From the NCBI GenBank assembly GCA_037445025.1, contig JBBILI010000007.1:62001-126000 (forward strand): DNA of 64,000 nucleotides. Direction: 5' to 3'. The notes below the pieces were generated by a model. That model saw only the letters and a list, made by a program, of their open reading frames with translations, searched no databases and had not been told where the DNA came from. Shown piece by piece: positions 17,213 through 27,670 of the stretch. The translations under genes and the position numbers were made by a program. The DNA is from CAIQQQ01 sp037445025. GTDB taxonomy: Bacteria; Pseudomonadota; Alphaproteobacteria; Acetobacterales; Acetobacteraceae. Every line of letters begins with the position of its first letter. Positions within the stretch are counted from its first letter, which is position 1.

Positions 17213-18319
17213 GACCTTCACAAGCCGCGGCCAGGCGTCGGCGATCACGGTCTTGGCTTTGTCGGCCTGCTCGAGCGAGGCGAACTGGATGCCCTTGTAG
17301 GCCGTGGCCGGCGGCAGCGTGGCGAGAACGGCCTCGGGGATCTTGCCGGCGGTGACCATCGATTCGAAGCGGATCGGGTGGGCGAAGCCTTCGAGGAACA
17401 GCAGCTGGCCTTCGTCGGAATACAGGTATTCCATCCACAGCTTGGCGCTGTTGGGGTTCGGCGCGAAGGCGCTGATCGCCTGGCAATAGTAGTTGCCGAA
17501 AGGCTTGGCTTCGGCGGGGATCACCACGTCGATCGGCGCCTTGGCGGTGTTGTCCTTCTTGTACTGCAGGCTCAGATAGTCCCAGTCGATGGTGATGGGG
17601 GTCTGGCCGGAGACGAGGCTGGCGGCACCGGCCTTGGCGGGGCTGAAATTGCCGACGCTGGCGAGCTTGCCGAAGAATTCCACGCCGGGCAGCACGTTGT
17701 CGAAGCTGCCGCCGTTGGCCAGCGCCGCCGCGAACACGGCGCCGATGGCGGCACCGGCCGAGAGCGGGCTGCCGTTCAGCGCGATCATGCCCTTGTATTC
17801 GGGCTTCATCAGATCCGCCCAGGTCATCGGCATATTCTTGACAATGGAGCGGTTGGCGGCGAAGCAGGTCACGCCGTAATAGTCACCGTAGTAATGGCCT
17901 TCGGCGTCCTTGGTGTCAGCCGGGATCTCGGCCCAGGTGGCGACCTTGTAAGGCGCGTAGAGCTTTTCCTTGGCGCCCGAGACGGCGAAGGCGGGGCCCA
18001 CGTCCACCACATCCGGCGCGCGCTTCTGGTGCTTGAGGCTGCGGATGGCCTGGAGCTCCTGGGCCGAGCTGCCATCGGGGTTGTCGTCGGTGATCTTGAT
18101 GCCGTACAGCGCGGTGAAATTGTCCATGATGGTGCCGTAGTTGGCCCAGTCGCGCGGCAGGGTGATCACGTTCAGTGCACCCTCCTTCTTGGCGGCGGCG
18201 AGCAGCTTGGCCGGCATCGTGGGCCCGGTGAGGGCGGCGAAGGCCGGGCCGCGGCCCAGCAGGCTGAACGCGCCGGCGGCAGCGCCGGTGGCAAGAAGTG
18301 AACGGCGGTTGAACGACAT
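17210..18319 (-). CDS. ABC importer substrate-binding protein (Fe3+/polyamine/AEP-type)
   Basis: Periplasmic receptor of the importer. 369 residues starting MSFNRRSLLATGAAAGAFSL; the NRRSLLA motif before a hydrophobic stretch ending AFA looks like a Tat or Sec signal of about 28 residues. The upstream 42 in-frame codons come from the flanking repeat and were excluded. The mature part has the bacterial extracellular solute-binding family 1 pattern (LLAAAKKEGALNVITLPRDW, VVDVGPAFAVSGAKEKLY, LWMEYLYSDEGQLLFLEGFA). Many such clusters transport putrescine, 2-aminoethylphosphonate or thiamine. Gene order is binding protein, repeat, permease, permease, ATPase. Confidence 0.88.
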   Translation of the reverse strand: MSFNRRSLLATGAAAGAFSLLGRGPAFAALTGPTMPAKLLAAAKKEGALNVITLPRDWANYGTIMDNFTALYGIKITDDNPDGSSAQELQAIRSLKHQKRAPDVVDVGPAFAVSGAKEKLYAPYKVATWAEIPADTKDAEGHYYGDYYGVTCFAANRSIVKNMPMTWADLMKPEYKGMIALNGSPLSAGAAIGAVFAAALANGGSFDNVLPGVEFFGKLASVGNFSPAKAGAASLVSGQTPITIDWDYLSLQYKKDNTAKAPIDVVIPAEAKPFGNYYCQAISAFAPNPNSAKLWMEYLYSDEGQLLFLEGFAHPIRFESMVTAGKIPEAVLATLPPATAYKGIQFASLEQADKAKTVIADAWPRLVKV

Positions 18320-18408
18320 GGCGAGGTCCCCGGTCTTGGTTGTCCTGGTGCCATACCGGTGATCCATGACAGGGCGATGACGGTTTCGCGAAGGTTTGGC
18401 GGTTGGAG

Positions 18409-18542
18409 AGGAAGCAAGAGGTTCTTTTTTGAAAAAAAGAACCAAAAAAATTTTATTCGTGGGGCCCAGCCTGAGCGGAGAGGCAACGCCAACGAATGAA
18501 AGTCTTTTGCTTCTTTTCTTCAGAAAAGAAGTGCTTGCTTAC
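18409..18542. repeat. Palindromic A/B element, copy 2
   Basis: Same element as at 17084 in the opposite orientation: hairpin B (18420-18443), a central region with only weak symmetry (TATTCGTGGGGCC ... CCAACGAATGA) and hairpin A (18510-18531). It fills the gap between the chemoreceptor stop (18545) and the upstream region of the binding-protein gene starting at 18319. The central stem is the most degenerate of the complete copies. Confidence 0.85.
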
Positions 18543-18544
18543 TC

Positions 18545-20545
18545 TCAAGCTGCCTTCACCCCATCAATAAACCCGCGCACCCGGGAATCCAGCGTCTCCG
18601 CCTCCCGCGCCACCTGGCCGGCCACATCGAGCAGCTGTTTCGCAGCCTCCCCGGTCTCCTCGGCAGCACCCCGCACCAGCGAGATGCTGTCGGTCACCTC
18701 ATGGCTGCCGCGGGAGGCCTCCTGCACGTTGCGGGCGATGGCATCCGTGGCACTGCCCTGACGCTCGATCGCCTCGGCGACCGACACGCCGATACGCCTC
18801 ATCTCCTCGATCGTCCGGCCGATCTCGACAATCGCCGTCACCGCCTCATGTGTCATCGCCTGGATGGCGGAGATCTGCGCGCTGATGTCGCCGGTGGCCT
18901 TGGCGGTCTGGTTGGCGAGCGCCTTCACCTCGCCCGCCACCACGGCGAACCCCTTGCCCGCCTCCCCTGCCCGCGCCGCCTCGATGGTGGCGTTGAGTGC
19001 GAGCAGGTTGGTCTGGCCCGCGATGCTGCTGATGAGCTGCACCACCTCGCCGATCTGGCGCGCGCCTTCGGCCAGGCGCTGGATGGTGGCATCGGTGCGC
19101 GCGGCATCCTGCACCGCCCGCACCGCGATGCCGGCGGACTGGTCCACCTGGCGGCGGATGTCGGTGATCGACAGCGCCAGCTCCTCGGCCGCGGTTGCGA
19201 CCGTCTGCACATTGGCCGAGGTCTGCGCCGCCCCGCCGGCCACCGCCAGCGACTGCGCAAGCGTGCCCTCCGCCGTCGTGGCCAGGCGCTGCGAGGTGCC
19301 GGTCATGCCGGCGGCAGCTTCGGTGAGGCCGTGCATCAGGCTGCTGATCTGCGCCTCGAACGTGCGGATGAGCTGTTCGAGCTGCTCGCTGCGGCGGAGT
19401 CTGGCTTCCTGTGCCGCGGCCTGGGTGTGCGCCAGTGCCTCCGCCCGCTCTGCATTGGCGCGAAAGACATCGAGCGTGCGGGCCATGGCGCCGATTTCGT
19501 CACGCCGGTCGCGATAGGCGATGGCAATGCCGCGATCGCCATCGGCCAGGCGCTGCATGAGCGCGGTGATGACCACCAGCGGCCGGCTGATCCCGCGCCC
19601 CAGCAGCGCCGCAAGCGCGCCGCCCAACACGAGGTTCAGCAGCGACATCGCCATGCCGATCCTGGTGCCGAACAGGCTCTGCCCGATGGTCTCGGTCTGC
19701 ACCGAGCGGAACGCGGCGTCGAAACGTGTGCCGATGTCCTGCAGCTGCGCCCGCATCTGCTCGATCTCGGGCCGGATCTGGGTGTCGAACAGCACCCCCT
19801 CGTCGTGCCGCGTCTGCACCAGCCCATGGAACAGCTGCGCGAAGCGCTTCGCCTGGGCGGCAATGGGCGGCAGCAGATCGACATGCGCGCCCAGCGACAT
19901 GCCGGCCATGGTCAGCGCCGTGTCCAGCGAGCGGGCGGCGACGTCGAAATCATGCACGTCGGTGCCGACGTCGCGCGACTGGAACCGCAGATTGGCCGCG
20001 CGCAGGGCGAGCACCTTGCTGTCCACCATGTGGGTGGCGACCTGCATGTTGGCCTGCTCGTCGGCATCGGGCGCGGCCAGGAGTTCCCCGGTGGCATCGG
20101 CCAGGGCGGTGCCGATCTGGTCGAGCTGCGCGCGCGTGGCCCGCGCCGTGTCAGACAGCCGCACCAGGGTTTCGAGCTTGGGGCCCTCCGCGGTCAGCGT
20201 CGCGGCCAGGGCGGTCAGTTCGGCCCGGTTTCGCGCGGTGGCAGCGTGATCGGCGGCATCCGTCAGCTGCGCGGCGAGCGCGGGCTGCAGCCGCAGCATC
20301 TCCGCCTGGGTCGTCTTGTCCGGGTCGAGGCGGAAATGCTGTTCCAGCCGCAGCAGGGTTTCCAGCGCCTGGGCGCTGCTTTCCAGCCGCAGCTTCTGCT
20401 GGGTGATCTCACCGAGTCGGCCGATCTGCGCATCCAGGCTCCAGCCACGCAGGATGGCGCTGCCGCTGGCCACCAGACCCAGAGCCACGACGGCGGCAAA
20501 GCCAAGCTGCAACCGGGTGCGCACAGAGAGGGGAAGCCTGAACAT
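18545..20545 (-). CDS. Methyl-accepting chemotaxis protein
   Basis: Transmembrane chemoreceptor that signals through CheW/CheA. 666 residues. TM1 is about residues 10-32 (LQLGFAAVVALGLVASGSA), followed by a helical periplasmic domain of about 260 residues, TM2 about 300-318 (MSLLNLVLGGALAALLG), a HAMP domain starting GRGISRPLVVITALMQRLAD, and the cytoplasmic signalling coil. The conserved hairpin tip is ISSIAGQTNLLALNATIEAA (about 530). There is no C-terminal CheR pentapeptide. It starts 60 bp after dppF on the same strand, which makes a link to peptide sensing plausible but unproved. Confidence 0.92.
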   Translation of the reverse strand: MFRLPLSVRTRLQLGFAAVVALGLVASGSAILRGWSLDAQIGRLGEITQQKLRLESSAQALETLLRLEQHFRLDPDKTTQAEMLRLQPALAAQLTDAADHAATARNRAELTALAATLTAEGPKLETLVRLSDTARATRAQLDQIGTALADATGELLAAPDADEQANMQVATHMVDSKVLALRAANLRFQSRDVGTDVHDFDVAARSLDTALTMAGMSLGAHVDLLPPIAAQAKRFAQLFHGLVQTRHDEGVLFDTQIRPEIEQMRAQLQDIGTRFDAAFRSVQTETIGQSLFGTRIGMAMSLLNLVLGGALAALLGRGISRPLVVITALMQRLADGDRGIAIAYRDRRDEIGAMARTLDVFRANAERAEALAHTQAAAQEARLRRSEQLEQLIRTFEAQISSLMHGLTEAAAGMTGTSQRLATTAEGTLAQSLAVAGGAAQTSANVQTVATAAEELALSITDIRRQVDQSAGIAVRAVQDAARTDATIQRLAEGARQIGEVVQLISSIAGQTNLLALNATIEAARAGEAGKGFAVVAGEVKALANQTAKATGDISAQISAIQAMTHEAVTAIVEIGRTIEEMRRIGVSVAEAIERQGSATDAIARNVQEASRGSHEVTDSISLVRGAAEETGEAAKQLLDVAGQVAREAETLDSRVRGFIDGVKAA

Positions 20546-20605
20546 GCCGGCACTGCTCCATGTGATGGCGCAGCATGTCAGGCAGATCTCAACAGAGGGT
20601 TACGA

Positions 20606-21558
<953 letters not shown>

Positions 21559-21562
<4 letters not shown>

Positions 21563-22524
21563 GACGGCGCTCCCAGCGGGGTGTGGCAGCGGACCTTGGC
21601 CTGGGTGCCGACGAGCCTCGGTGCCTCGGTGCGGCAGATCGGGCCGGCGATGCCGCAGCGCGGGTTGAACAGGCAGCCGGTCGGGCGGTCGTCGATGCCG
21701 GGCACCATGCCGGGAATGGTGGGCAGGCGTCGCGCGCCCATCGCGCGTTCCGGAAGCGCTGAGAGCAGGGCGGCGGTGTAGGGGTGATGCGGCGTGGCGA
21801 ACAGCGCATCGGTGGTCTGTTCCTCCACCATCTGGCCGGCATACATCACCTGGACACGCTGGGCGGTCTCGGCGACGACGCCCATGTCATGCGTGATCAG
21901 GGCCAAGGCCATGCCGCGCTTGCGCTGCAGGTCGATCAGCAGGTCGAGGATCTGCTTCTGGATGGTGACGTCGAGCGCCGTGGTGGGTTCGTCGGCGATC
22001 AGCAGGCGCGGGTTGCAGGCAACCGCCATGGCGATCATGACGCGCTGGTTCATGCCGCCGGAGAGCTGGTGGGGGAAGGCGCCGAGCCGGCTGGCGGGGG
22101 CGGGGATGCCGACCTGGTCCAGCAGCTCCACCACACGGTCGCGCACCTGGGATTTCGGCACGGTCGCGTGCGCGCGCAGGCTTTCGCCGATCTGCCAGCC
22201 GATGGGGTAGCAGGGGTTCAGCGACGTGGTCGGCTCCTGGAACACCATGGCGATGTCGCGGCCGGTGAGCCTGCGGCGCGCCTTGGGGGCGAGGCCGAGA
22301 AGGTCGGTGCCGTCGAAGCGCATGACGTCGGCGGTGACTTTGCCGGGCCAGCCGATCAGCCCCATCACCGCCAGCATCGAGACGGATTTGCCGGAGCCGG
22401 ACTCGCCGACGACGCAGAGGATCTCGCCGGCATCGATGGTCATGTCCACGCCGTCGACCGCCTTGAACCGGCCGCGGGCGGTGGCGAATTCCACGGACAG
22501 ATTACGGATTTCGAGGAGCGGCAT
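21559..22524 (-). CDS. dppD: Oligopeptide/dipeptide ABC importer ATP-binding protein (DppD type)
   Basis: First ATPase of the importer. 321 residues starting MPLLEIRNLSVEFATARGRF; the longer upstream frame is inside dppC and was rejected. Walker A GESGSGKS (about 39), Q-loop VFQEPTTSLNP (about 95), signature LSGGMNQRVMIAMA (about 150), Walker B LLIADEPTTALD (about 170) and H-loop LITHDMGVVAE. The C-terminal oligo_HPY domain has the cysteine cluster GCLFNPRCGIAGPIC. Its ATG overlaps the dppC stop in TGATG. Confidence 0.92.
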
Positions 22525-23381
22525 CAGCGTTTCAACTTCGGATCGAGCGCGTCGCGCAGCCCGTCGCCGAGCAGGTTGAAGGCCAGGACGGTGAGCAGGA
22601 TGGCGAAGCCGGGGAAGGCCAGCACCCACCAGGCGCGCTGATAGTATTGCAGGGCGCCGGCCAGCATGGTGCCCCATTCCGGCGTGGGCGGCTGGGCGCC
22701 GAGGCCGAGAAAGCCGAGCGCCGCGGCGTCGAGAATGGCGCCGGAGAAGCCGAGCGAGGCCTGGACGATCAGGGGGGCGGCGCAGTTGGGCAGCACCGTG
22801 TCGAACATCAGGCGCAGGGCGCCGGCGCCGGCGCTGCGGGTGGCGGTGACGTAGTCACGCGCCAGCTCGGAGAGGGCGGAGGCGCGGACGAGGCGGGTGT
22901 AGCCGGGCAGGAAGACGACGGCGACCGCGATCATGGCGTTGAACAGGCCGGGGCCGAAGATGGCGACGATGACGATGGCGAGCAGCAGGCCGGGGAAGAC
23001 CAGCAGCACGTCCATCACCCGCATGATCACGGTGTCGACGATGCCGCCGGCGAACGCCGCGGTGAGGCCGAGGATGGTGCCGCAGGACAGCGACAGCGTC
23101 ACCACCATGGTGCCGATCAGCAGCGACAGGCGGGCGCCGTGGATGAGGCGGGAGAGGATGTCGCGGCCGACATCATCGGTGCCGAGGATGAACCGCCAGG
23201 TGCCGCCGTCCTGCCAGACCGGGGGGGTGAGGAAGTTGTCGCGGTATTGCTGGATCGGCGAATAGGGGGCGGCGATATCGGCCAGCGTGGCCACGATCAG
23301 CAGCGCCAGCATGACCGCGAGCCCCAGCACCGCGCCGCGGTTGATGGCGAAGCTGCGCCAGAAGGTGGCAAGGCCGCTCAT
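22524..23381 (-). CDS. dppC: Dipeptide ABC importer permease (DppC type)
   Basis: Inner-membrane subunit. 285 residues starting MSGLATFWRSFAINRGAVLG, the OppC_N segment with the first TM. The large periplasmic loop has the family pattern FILGTDDVGRDILSRLIHGA (about 65-85), and the EAA-type coupling loop is ARDYVTATRSAGAGALRLMF (about 190). It overlaps dppB by four bases and meets dppD with a one-base overlap. Confidence 0.92.
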   Translation of the reverse strand: MSGLATFWRSFAINRGAVLGLAVMLALLIVATLADIAAPYSPIQQYRDNFLTPPVWQDGGTWRFILGTDDVGRDILSRLIHGARLSLLIGTMVVTLSLSCGTILGLTAAFAGGIVDTVIMRVMDVLLVFPGLLLAIVIVAIFGPGLFNAMIAVAVVFLPGYTRLVRASALSELARDYVTATRSAGAGALRLMFDTVLPNCAAPLIVQASLGFSGAILDAAALGFLGLGAQPPTPEWGTMLAGALQYYQRAWWVLAFPGFAILLTVLAFNLLGDGLRDALDPKLKR

Positions 23382-24382
23382 CGGCGGATCCGCGGGTTGA
23401 GGAAGCCGTAGGTGAGGTCCACGCCGAGATTGACCGCCATCACCAGCACGGCGATCAGCAGGGTGCCGCCTTGCAGGACGGGGTAGTCGCGCTGCTGGAT
23501 CGCCTCGATGAGCCAGTGGCCGACGCCGGGCCAGGCAAAGATGGTTTCGGTGAGGATGGCGCCGCCGAGCAGCGAGCCGACCTGCAGGCCAAGCACGGTG
23601 ACGACGGGGATCAGCGCGTTGCGCAGGGCGTGCACCACGACCACGCGCAGCGGGGCGAGGCCTTTGGCGCGGGCGGTGCGGATGAAGTCTTCGCCCAGCA
23701 CCTCCAGCATGGCCGAGCGGGTCATGCGCGCGAAGGTGGCCAGCGGGATGGTGCCGAGCACGATGGTGGGCAGGATGAGATGCGAGAGTGCGCTCCGCAC
23801 GGCGCCGGGGTCGTCAGAATACCAGCTGTCGATCAGCATGAAGCCGGACCAGGGTTCGACGAAGAAGGCGTCACCGATGCGGCCGGAGACCGGGGTCCAG
23901 CCGAGGGCGACCGAGAAGACCAGGATCATCATAAGCCCCCACCAGAAGATCGGCATGGAGGCGCCGGTGACGGAGAGGCCCATCAGCCCGTAGTCGAAGG
24001 CGGTGCCGCGTTTGACGGCGGCGATGACGCCGAGCGGGATGCCGAGGAGCAAGGCGAACAGCAGAGCGCAGACGCCGAGTTCGACGGTTGCGGGAAACAG
24101 GGTCAGGAATTCGTCCCATACCGGGGTATGGGTGGTGATGGAATCGCCGAGATGCAGGGTGGCGACCTGGCCTTCATAGTCGATGAACTGTTGCCACAGC
24201 GGCTGATCAAGCCCGTACTGGTGGCGCAGCAGCGCGAGCCGTTCGGCGGTGATGCCGTGTTCACCCGCACGGACCTCGATGGGATCACCGGGGACCGCGT
24301 GGATGAGCAGGAAGGAGGCCAGCGTGACGCCGATAAAGGTCGGCACGATCAGCGCCAGGCGACGCAGCAGAAATCGAAACAT
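23378..24382 (-). CDS. dppB: Dipeptide ABC importer permease (DppB type)
   Basis: Inner-membrane subunit. 334 residues starting MFRFLLRRLALIVPTFIGVT, the typical DppB N-terminus. Later motifs are AVPGDPIEVRAGEHG (about 30-45), the long loop QYGLDQPLWQQFIDYEGQVA, and the coupling loop GEDFIRTARAKGLAPLRVVV (about 225-245). It lies 11 bp after the palindromic element that separates it from dppA. Confidence 0.92.
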   Translation of the reverse strand: MFRFLLRRLALIVPTFIGVTLASFLLIHAVPGDPIEVRAGEHGITAERLALLRHQYGLDQPLWQQFIDYEGQVATLHLGDSITTHTPVWDEFLTLFPATVELGVCALLFALLLGIPLGVIAAVKRGTAFDYGLMGLSVTGASMPIFWWGLMMILVFSVALGWTPVSGRIGDAFFVEPWSGFMLIDSWYSDDPGAVRSALSHLILPTIVLGTIPLATFARMTRSAMLEVLGEDFIRTARAKGLAPLRVVVVHALRNALIPVVTVLGLQVGSLLGGAILTETIFAWPGVGHWLIEAIQQRDYPVLQGGTLLIAVLVMAVNLGVDLTYGFLNPRIRR

Positions 24383-24392
24383 ACCCGACCTT

Positions 24393-24440
24393 AATGAATG
24401 AAAGTTCTTTGGTTCTTTCTTTCAAGAAAGAACTTCTTAC
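24393..24440. repeat. Palindromic element, copy 3 (single B-type hairpin)
   Basis: A half element: the shared AATGAAAGTT lead-in followed by one hairpin (24412-24433, GTTCTTTCTTTC-AAGAAAGAAC). The stem sequence differs from the standard B hairpin but keeps perfect pairing. It sits between dppA and dppB, the same relative position as copy 1 in the neighbouring importer. Confidence 0.8.
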
Positions 24441-24495
24441 TTTCTCTGATGCATCCCGGAAGGTGGGCAGCGCCCACCCACCTTCCGGGGCGTCA

Positions 24496-26088
24496 TCACT
24501 TCAGGTCGACGGTCGCGAAGTCATGCGCGCCGAACGGGCTCATCTGGTAACCCGTCACGTTGGCGCGCATCGGCAGGTAGACCACCGAGTGGGCGATCAG
24601 GAAGAACGGCGCCTGCTCGTGCATGATCACCTGGGCCTGCTCGTAGAGCTTGGCGCGGTCGGCCTGCTTGATGGTCTGCGCCGCCTTCTGGATCAGCGCC
24701 TCGAAGTCCTTGTTGCACCACTTCGACGCCGAACCACCACCGATCTTGGCGGCCTCGCAGCCGGCCAGCGGGACGAAGAAGTTGTCGGGGTCGCCGTTGT
24801 CGCCGGTCCAGCCCAGCTCGGCCATGTCGTGCTCGCCGTTACGCACGCGCTTGAGATACTCGCCCCACTCATACGAGACGATTTTGGCCTTGATGCCCAC
24901 CTTGGCGAGGTCGGACTGCATCAGCTCGCCGATGCGCTTGGCGTCCGGGTTGTACGGCCGCTGCACCGGCATGGCCCACAGCGTGGTCTCGAAGCCGTTG
25001 GGGAAACCCGCCTCGGTCAGCAGCTTCTTGGCGGCGGCCGGGTCGTATTTGTAGTCCTGCACCGCGTTGTTGTAGCCCCACATCGACGGCGGGATCAGGT
25101 TCTTGGCCGGGATTCCAGCACCCTGGTACACGGCGTCGAGGATCGCCTTCTTGTCGATGGCCATGTTGATGGCCTGGCGCACCTTCACGTTGTCAAACGG
25201 CGGCTTGGCGTTGTTGAAGGCGAGATAGCCGATGTTGAGGCCCGGCTGGCTCAGCAGCTTCAGGTTCTTGTCCGCCTTGATGCCCGGCAGATCGGCAGGG
25301 GCCGGGAACACCGAGATCTGGCACTCGTTGGCGCGCAGCTTGGCCAGGCGCACCGCGGGGTCCTTGTTGATGGAGAACACCAGCGTGTCGATCTTGGGCT
25401 TCGCACCCCAGTAGCCCGCGAACGCGCGGTAGCGGATGGTGGCATCCCGCACATACTGCTGCAGGGCGAACGGGCCGGTGCCGATCGGCTGCTGGTCGAT
25501 CACCTCGGGGTGGCCGGCCTTCATCATGGCGTCGGCGTATTCCTTGGACTGGATGGAGGCGAAATCCATCGCCATATCCGCCAGGAACGGCGCATTCGGC
25601 ACCTTGAGGGTGAACTTGACCGTATAGTCGTCAACCTTGTCGATCGAGGCGATCAGCTTGTTCATGCCCATGTCGCCCCAGTATTCGTAACTGGCGTCCG
25701 ACACTTTGTGGAACGAGCTGCTGTCCTGCCACTGGCGATCGAAGGAGAAGATCACGTCGTCGGCGTTAAAGCCACGGGTGGGCTTGAAGTCCTTGTTGGA
25801 CTGCCACTTCGCGTTGTGGCGCAGGTGGAAGGTGAAGCTCAGACCATCGGCCGACACGTCCCACTTCTCGGCGAGGCCCGGGCCCACCTCGGTGGTGCCG
25901 GGCTTGAACTCGACGAGGCGGTCATAGATCGGCCGGTCGGCGTCAAACGTCGTGCCCGCGGTGTAGAACATCGGGTTGAAGCCCTCGGGCGAGCCTTCCG
26001 AGCAATAGACCAGCGTCTTGGCCTGGGCCTGCGCGACCATCGCGGTCAGCGCCAGCGCGCCCAGTACGGCGAGCGACTTTTTGGACAT
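24496..26088 (-). CDS. dppA: Dipeptide ABC importer substrate-binding protein (DppA type)
   Basis: Periplasmic peptide receptor, solute-binding family 5. 530 residues with a signal peptide MSKKSLAVLGALALTAMVAQ ending at QA-KT near residue 24. Family signatures: YCSEGSPEGFNPMFYTAGTT at the mature N-terminus, TFHLRHNAKWQSNKDFKPTR (about 92), VRQAINMAIDKKAILDAVYQ (about 305) and the C-terminal PFFLIAHSVVYLPMRANVTG. This is very like E. coli DppA, so dipeptides are the probable ligand, though heme or delta-aminolevulinate use is also known for this family. First gene of the operon. Confidence 0.93.
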   Translation of the reverse strand: MSKKSLAVLGALALTAMVAQAQAKTLVYCSEGSPEGFNPMFYTAGTTFDADRPIYDRLVEFKPGTTEVGPGLAEKWDVSADGLSFTFHLRHNAKWQSNKDFKPTRGFNADDVIFSFDRQWQDSSSFHKVSDASYEYWGDMGMNKLIASIDKVDDYTVKFTLKVPNAPFLADMAMDFASIQSKEYADAMMKAGHPEVIDQQPIGTGPFALQQYVRDATIRYRAFAGYWGAKPKIDTLVFSINKDPAVRLAKLRANECQISVFPAPADLPGIKADKNLKLLSQPGLNIGYLAFNNAKPPFDNVKVRQAINMAIDKKAILDAVYQGAGIPAKNLIPPSMWGYNNAVQDYKYDPAAAKKLLTEAGFPNGFETTLWAMPVQRPYNPDAKRIGELMQSDLAKVGIKAKIVSYEWGEYLKRVRNGEHDMAELGWTGDNGDPDNFFVPLAGCEAAKIGGGSASKWCNKDFEALIQKAAQTIKQADRAKLYEQAQVIMHEQAPFFLIAHSVVYLPMRANVTGYQMSPFGAHDFATVDLK

Positions 26089-26156
26089 GGGGGTCTCCCT
26101 GAGATGTCAGACGCGTGAATGAACGCGATTGCGGCCTGCTTGGGAAGGGGAGAGCG

Positions 26157-26561
26157 TCAAATCTTGCGACGCCCGACAAAGGCGTCGAGCGACCAGGCGC
26201 CGCCGCCGACGGCGAACAGCTGCAGAAAGCCGCCGGCCAGGGCGAGGTCCTTGTAATACTGCCCCATCTGCGCCGCGTTGCCCGGCTCGTAATGGAACAC
26301 CACGCCGGTGATCACGCAGAACGTGGCCAGGGCCAGGGCGGCCAGCCGAGTCTGGAACCCCAGCAGGATCAGCAGCCCGCCGCCGAACTCGGTGGCCAGC
26401 GCCACCACATAGCCCAGCTCCGGAAACGGCAGGTGATGCGCCGCGATGTTCGCCGTGATGTCACCCTGCCGGGAAAAGAAGCCGAACCCGGTGATCACGA
26501 ACAGCAACGAGAGCAGCAGGCGTCCGAGCGCCTGTGCCGCGGCAGAGGTCTTGGCGGGCAT
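26157..26561 (-). CDS. DoxX family membrane protein
   Basis: 134-residue integral membrane protein with four hydrophobic helices (about 10-28, 48-66, 73-90 and 105-122). The family motif is seen in LLSLLFVITGFGFFSRQGDI and GGGLLILLGFQTRLAALALA. DoxX-like proteins are linked to quinone or thiosulfate metabolism and oxidative-stress complexes, but most members, including this one, have no assigned role. It is 68 bp upstream of dppA on the same strand and 86 bp from the SDR gene. Confidence 0.82.
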   Translation of the reverse strand: MPAKTSAAAQALGRLLLSLLFVITGFGFFSRQGDITANIAAHHLPFPELGYVVALATEFGGGLLILLGFQTRLAALALATFCVITGVVFHYEPGNAAQMGQYYKDLALAGGFLQLFAVGGGAWSLDAFVGRRKI

Positions 26562-26647
26562 GACGAACTCCTATGCAGAATGGGCCGATCTAGCGGCGCA
26601 CGATGAACGCATCGCCGCGCCCCGCCAAGCGCCGATGCCGCAACGCG

Positions 26648-27397
26648 CTAGCCGCGTTGCAGAGCCGCAACATAGCCGCGGTTCCACGTCGGCGCGATCA
26701 TCACCTCGTTGATCACCACCCGCGCCGGCAGGCAGGCGATATAGCGGATGAGATCGCCGACATCCTCGCTCTGCGCCATCCTGGCCCGCTCCTCGGCGCT
26801 GACCGGCACCGGCCGTGCGTCGAGAATGGGTGTCGCGACCTCGCCCGGCAGCACCGCCGTCGAGCGGATGTTGTGGATGCATTCGGCCATGTTGAGGGTG
26901 TGGCTCATGGCCACCACACCATGCTTGGCCGCCGTGTAGGCGGGGCCCGACAGCGCCGAGATGAAGCGGCCGGCGAGGGACGCGGTGTGGATGATCTGCC
27001 CGCCGCCCTGGGCGCGCATGGCGGGCAGCACCGCTGTCACGCAGTACATCGCGCTGTTGAGGTTGGCTGAGATGACGAGATCGATGCCGGCGGGGGTGAG
27101 CTTCGTCCAGTCCCGGTCGGGGATGTTGGCGCCGGCGTTGTTGACGAGGATGTCGATGCGGGCGTGGCGGGCGAGGATGGTGTCGGCAATCTGCTGGACG
27201 CGGGTGGCGTCGGTGAGGTCGCCTGCTTCGATCTCGGCGGCTTTGCCGATTTTGGCGGCGACGGATTCGAGCTTTTCGATCGTGCGGCCGGTGAGGATGA
27301 CTTTGGCGCCTGCCGCGGCGAGGGCGATGGCGGCGGCTTCGCCGATGCCGCTGCCGGCGCCGGTGATCCATGCTGTTTTGCCTGTCAGTGCTGGCAT
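26648..27397 (-). CDS. Short-chain dehydrogenase/reductase (SDR)
   Basis: Cytosolic NAD(P)-dependent oxidoreductase of 249 residues starting MPALTGKTAWITGAGSGIGE. The cofactor motif is TGAGSGIG (13-20), followed by DILVNNAGAN (about 84-93) and the catalytic Ser...Tyr-x3-Lys in HTASLAGRFISALSGPAYTAAK (about 137-158). The closest general class is YdfG/3-hydroxy-acid dehydrogenase-like SDR. The open frame continues upstream into the ABC cassette on the other strand; the ATG at 27397 gives the family-standard N-terminus. Substrate unknown. It is divergent from the aromatic-uptake cassette, with a long inverted repeat between. Confidence 0.88.
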   Translation of the reverse strand: MPALTGKTAWITGAGSGIGEAAAIALAAAGAKVILTGRTIEKLESVAAKIGKAAEIEAGDLTDATRVQQIADTILARHARIDILVNNAGANIPDRDWTKLTPAGIDLVISANLNSAMYCVTAVLPAMRAQGGGQIIHTASLAGRFISALSGPAYTAAKHGVVAMSHTLNMAECIHNIRSTAVLPGEVATPILDARPVPVSAEERARMAQSEDVGDLIRYIACLPARVVINEVMIAPTWNRGYVAALQRG

Positions 27398-27441
27398 CTG
27401 GTTCTGTTTCCCTATTGTTGGTCGCTGTGGGCAGCAAGCCA

Positions 27442-27546
27442 GGGAACCGCCAAGGCGCCAAGACGCCAAGAAGGACGCGAAGAAGAATTCCAGATCATTC
27501 ATGCCTCTTCGCGTGCTTCTTGGCGGCTTGGCGCCTTGGCGGTTCC
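27442..27546. repeat. Long interrupted inverted repeat (GCCAAG-type)
   Basis: Arms of about 45 bp at 27442-27486 and 27503-27547 pair with few mismatches around a 16-bp centre; the outer 12-14 bp (GGGAACCGCCAAGGCGCCAAG and its complement) are almost perfect. Similar GCCAAGACGCCAAG palindromes are scattered through many unrelated bacterial genomes. It is unlike the A/B elements of this window and occurs once. It could fold as a bidirectional terminator between the divergent SDR and ABC genes, although between 5' ends a terminator is not needed. Confidence 0.8.
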
Positions 27547-27670
27547 CCTTCTCTCGCCTCCACGGATCACCGGCAGAAAATGCACATTCCCGGTTGAACA
27601 CCCAAAAAATATCTCGTAGCATCCTCTCAACACAGCAGCGATCCAACGCGCGAAGAGGACAACGTCCGAC

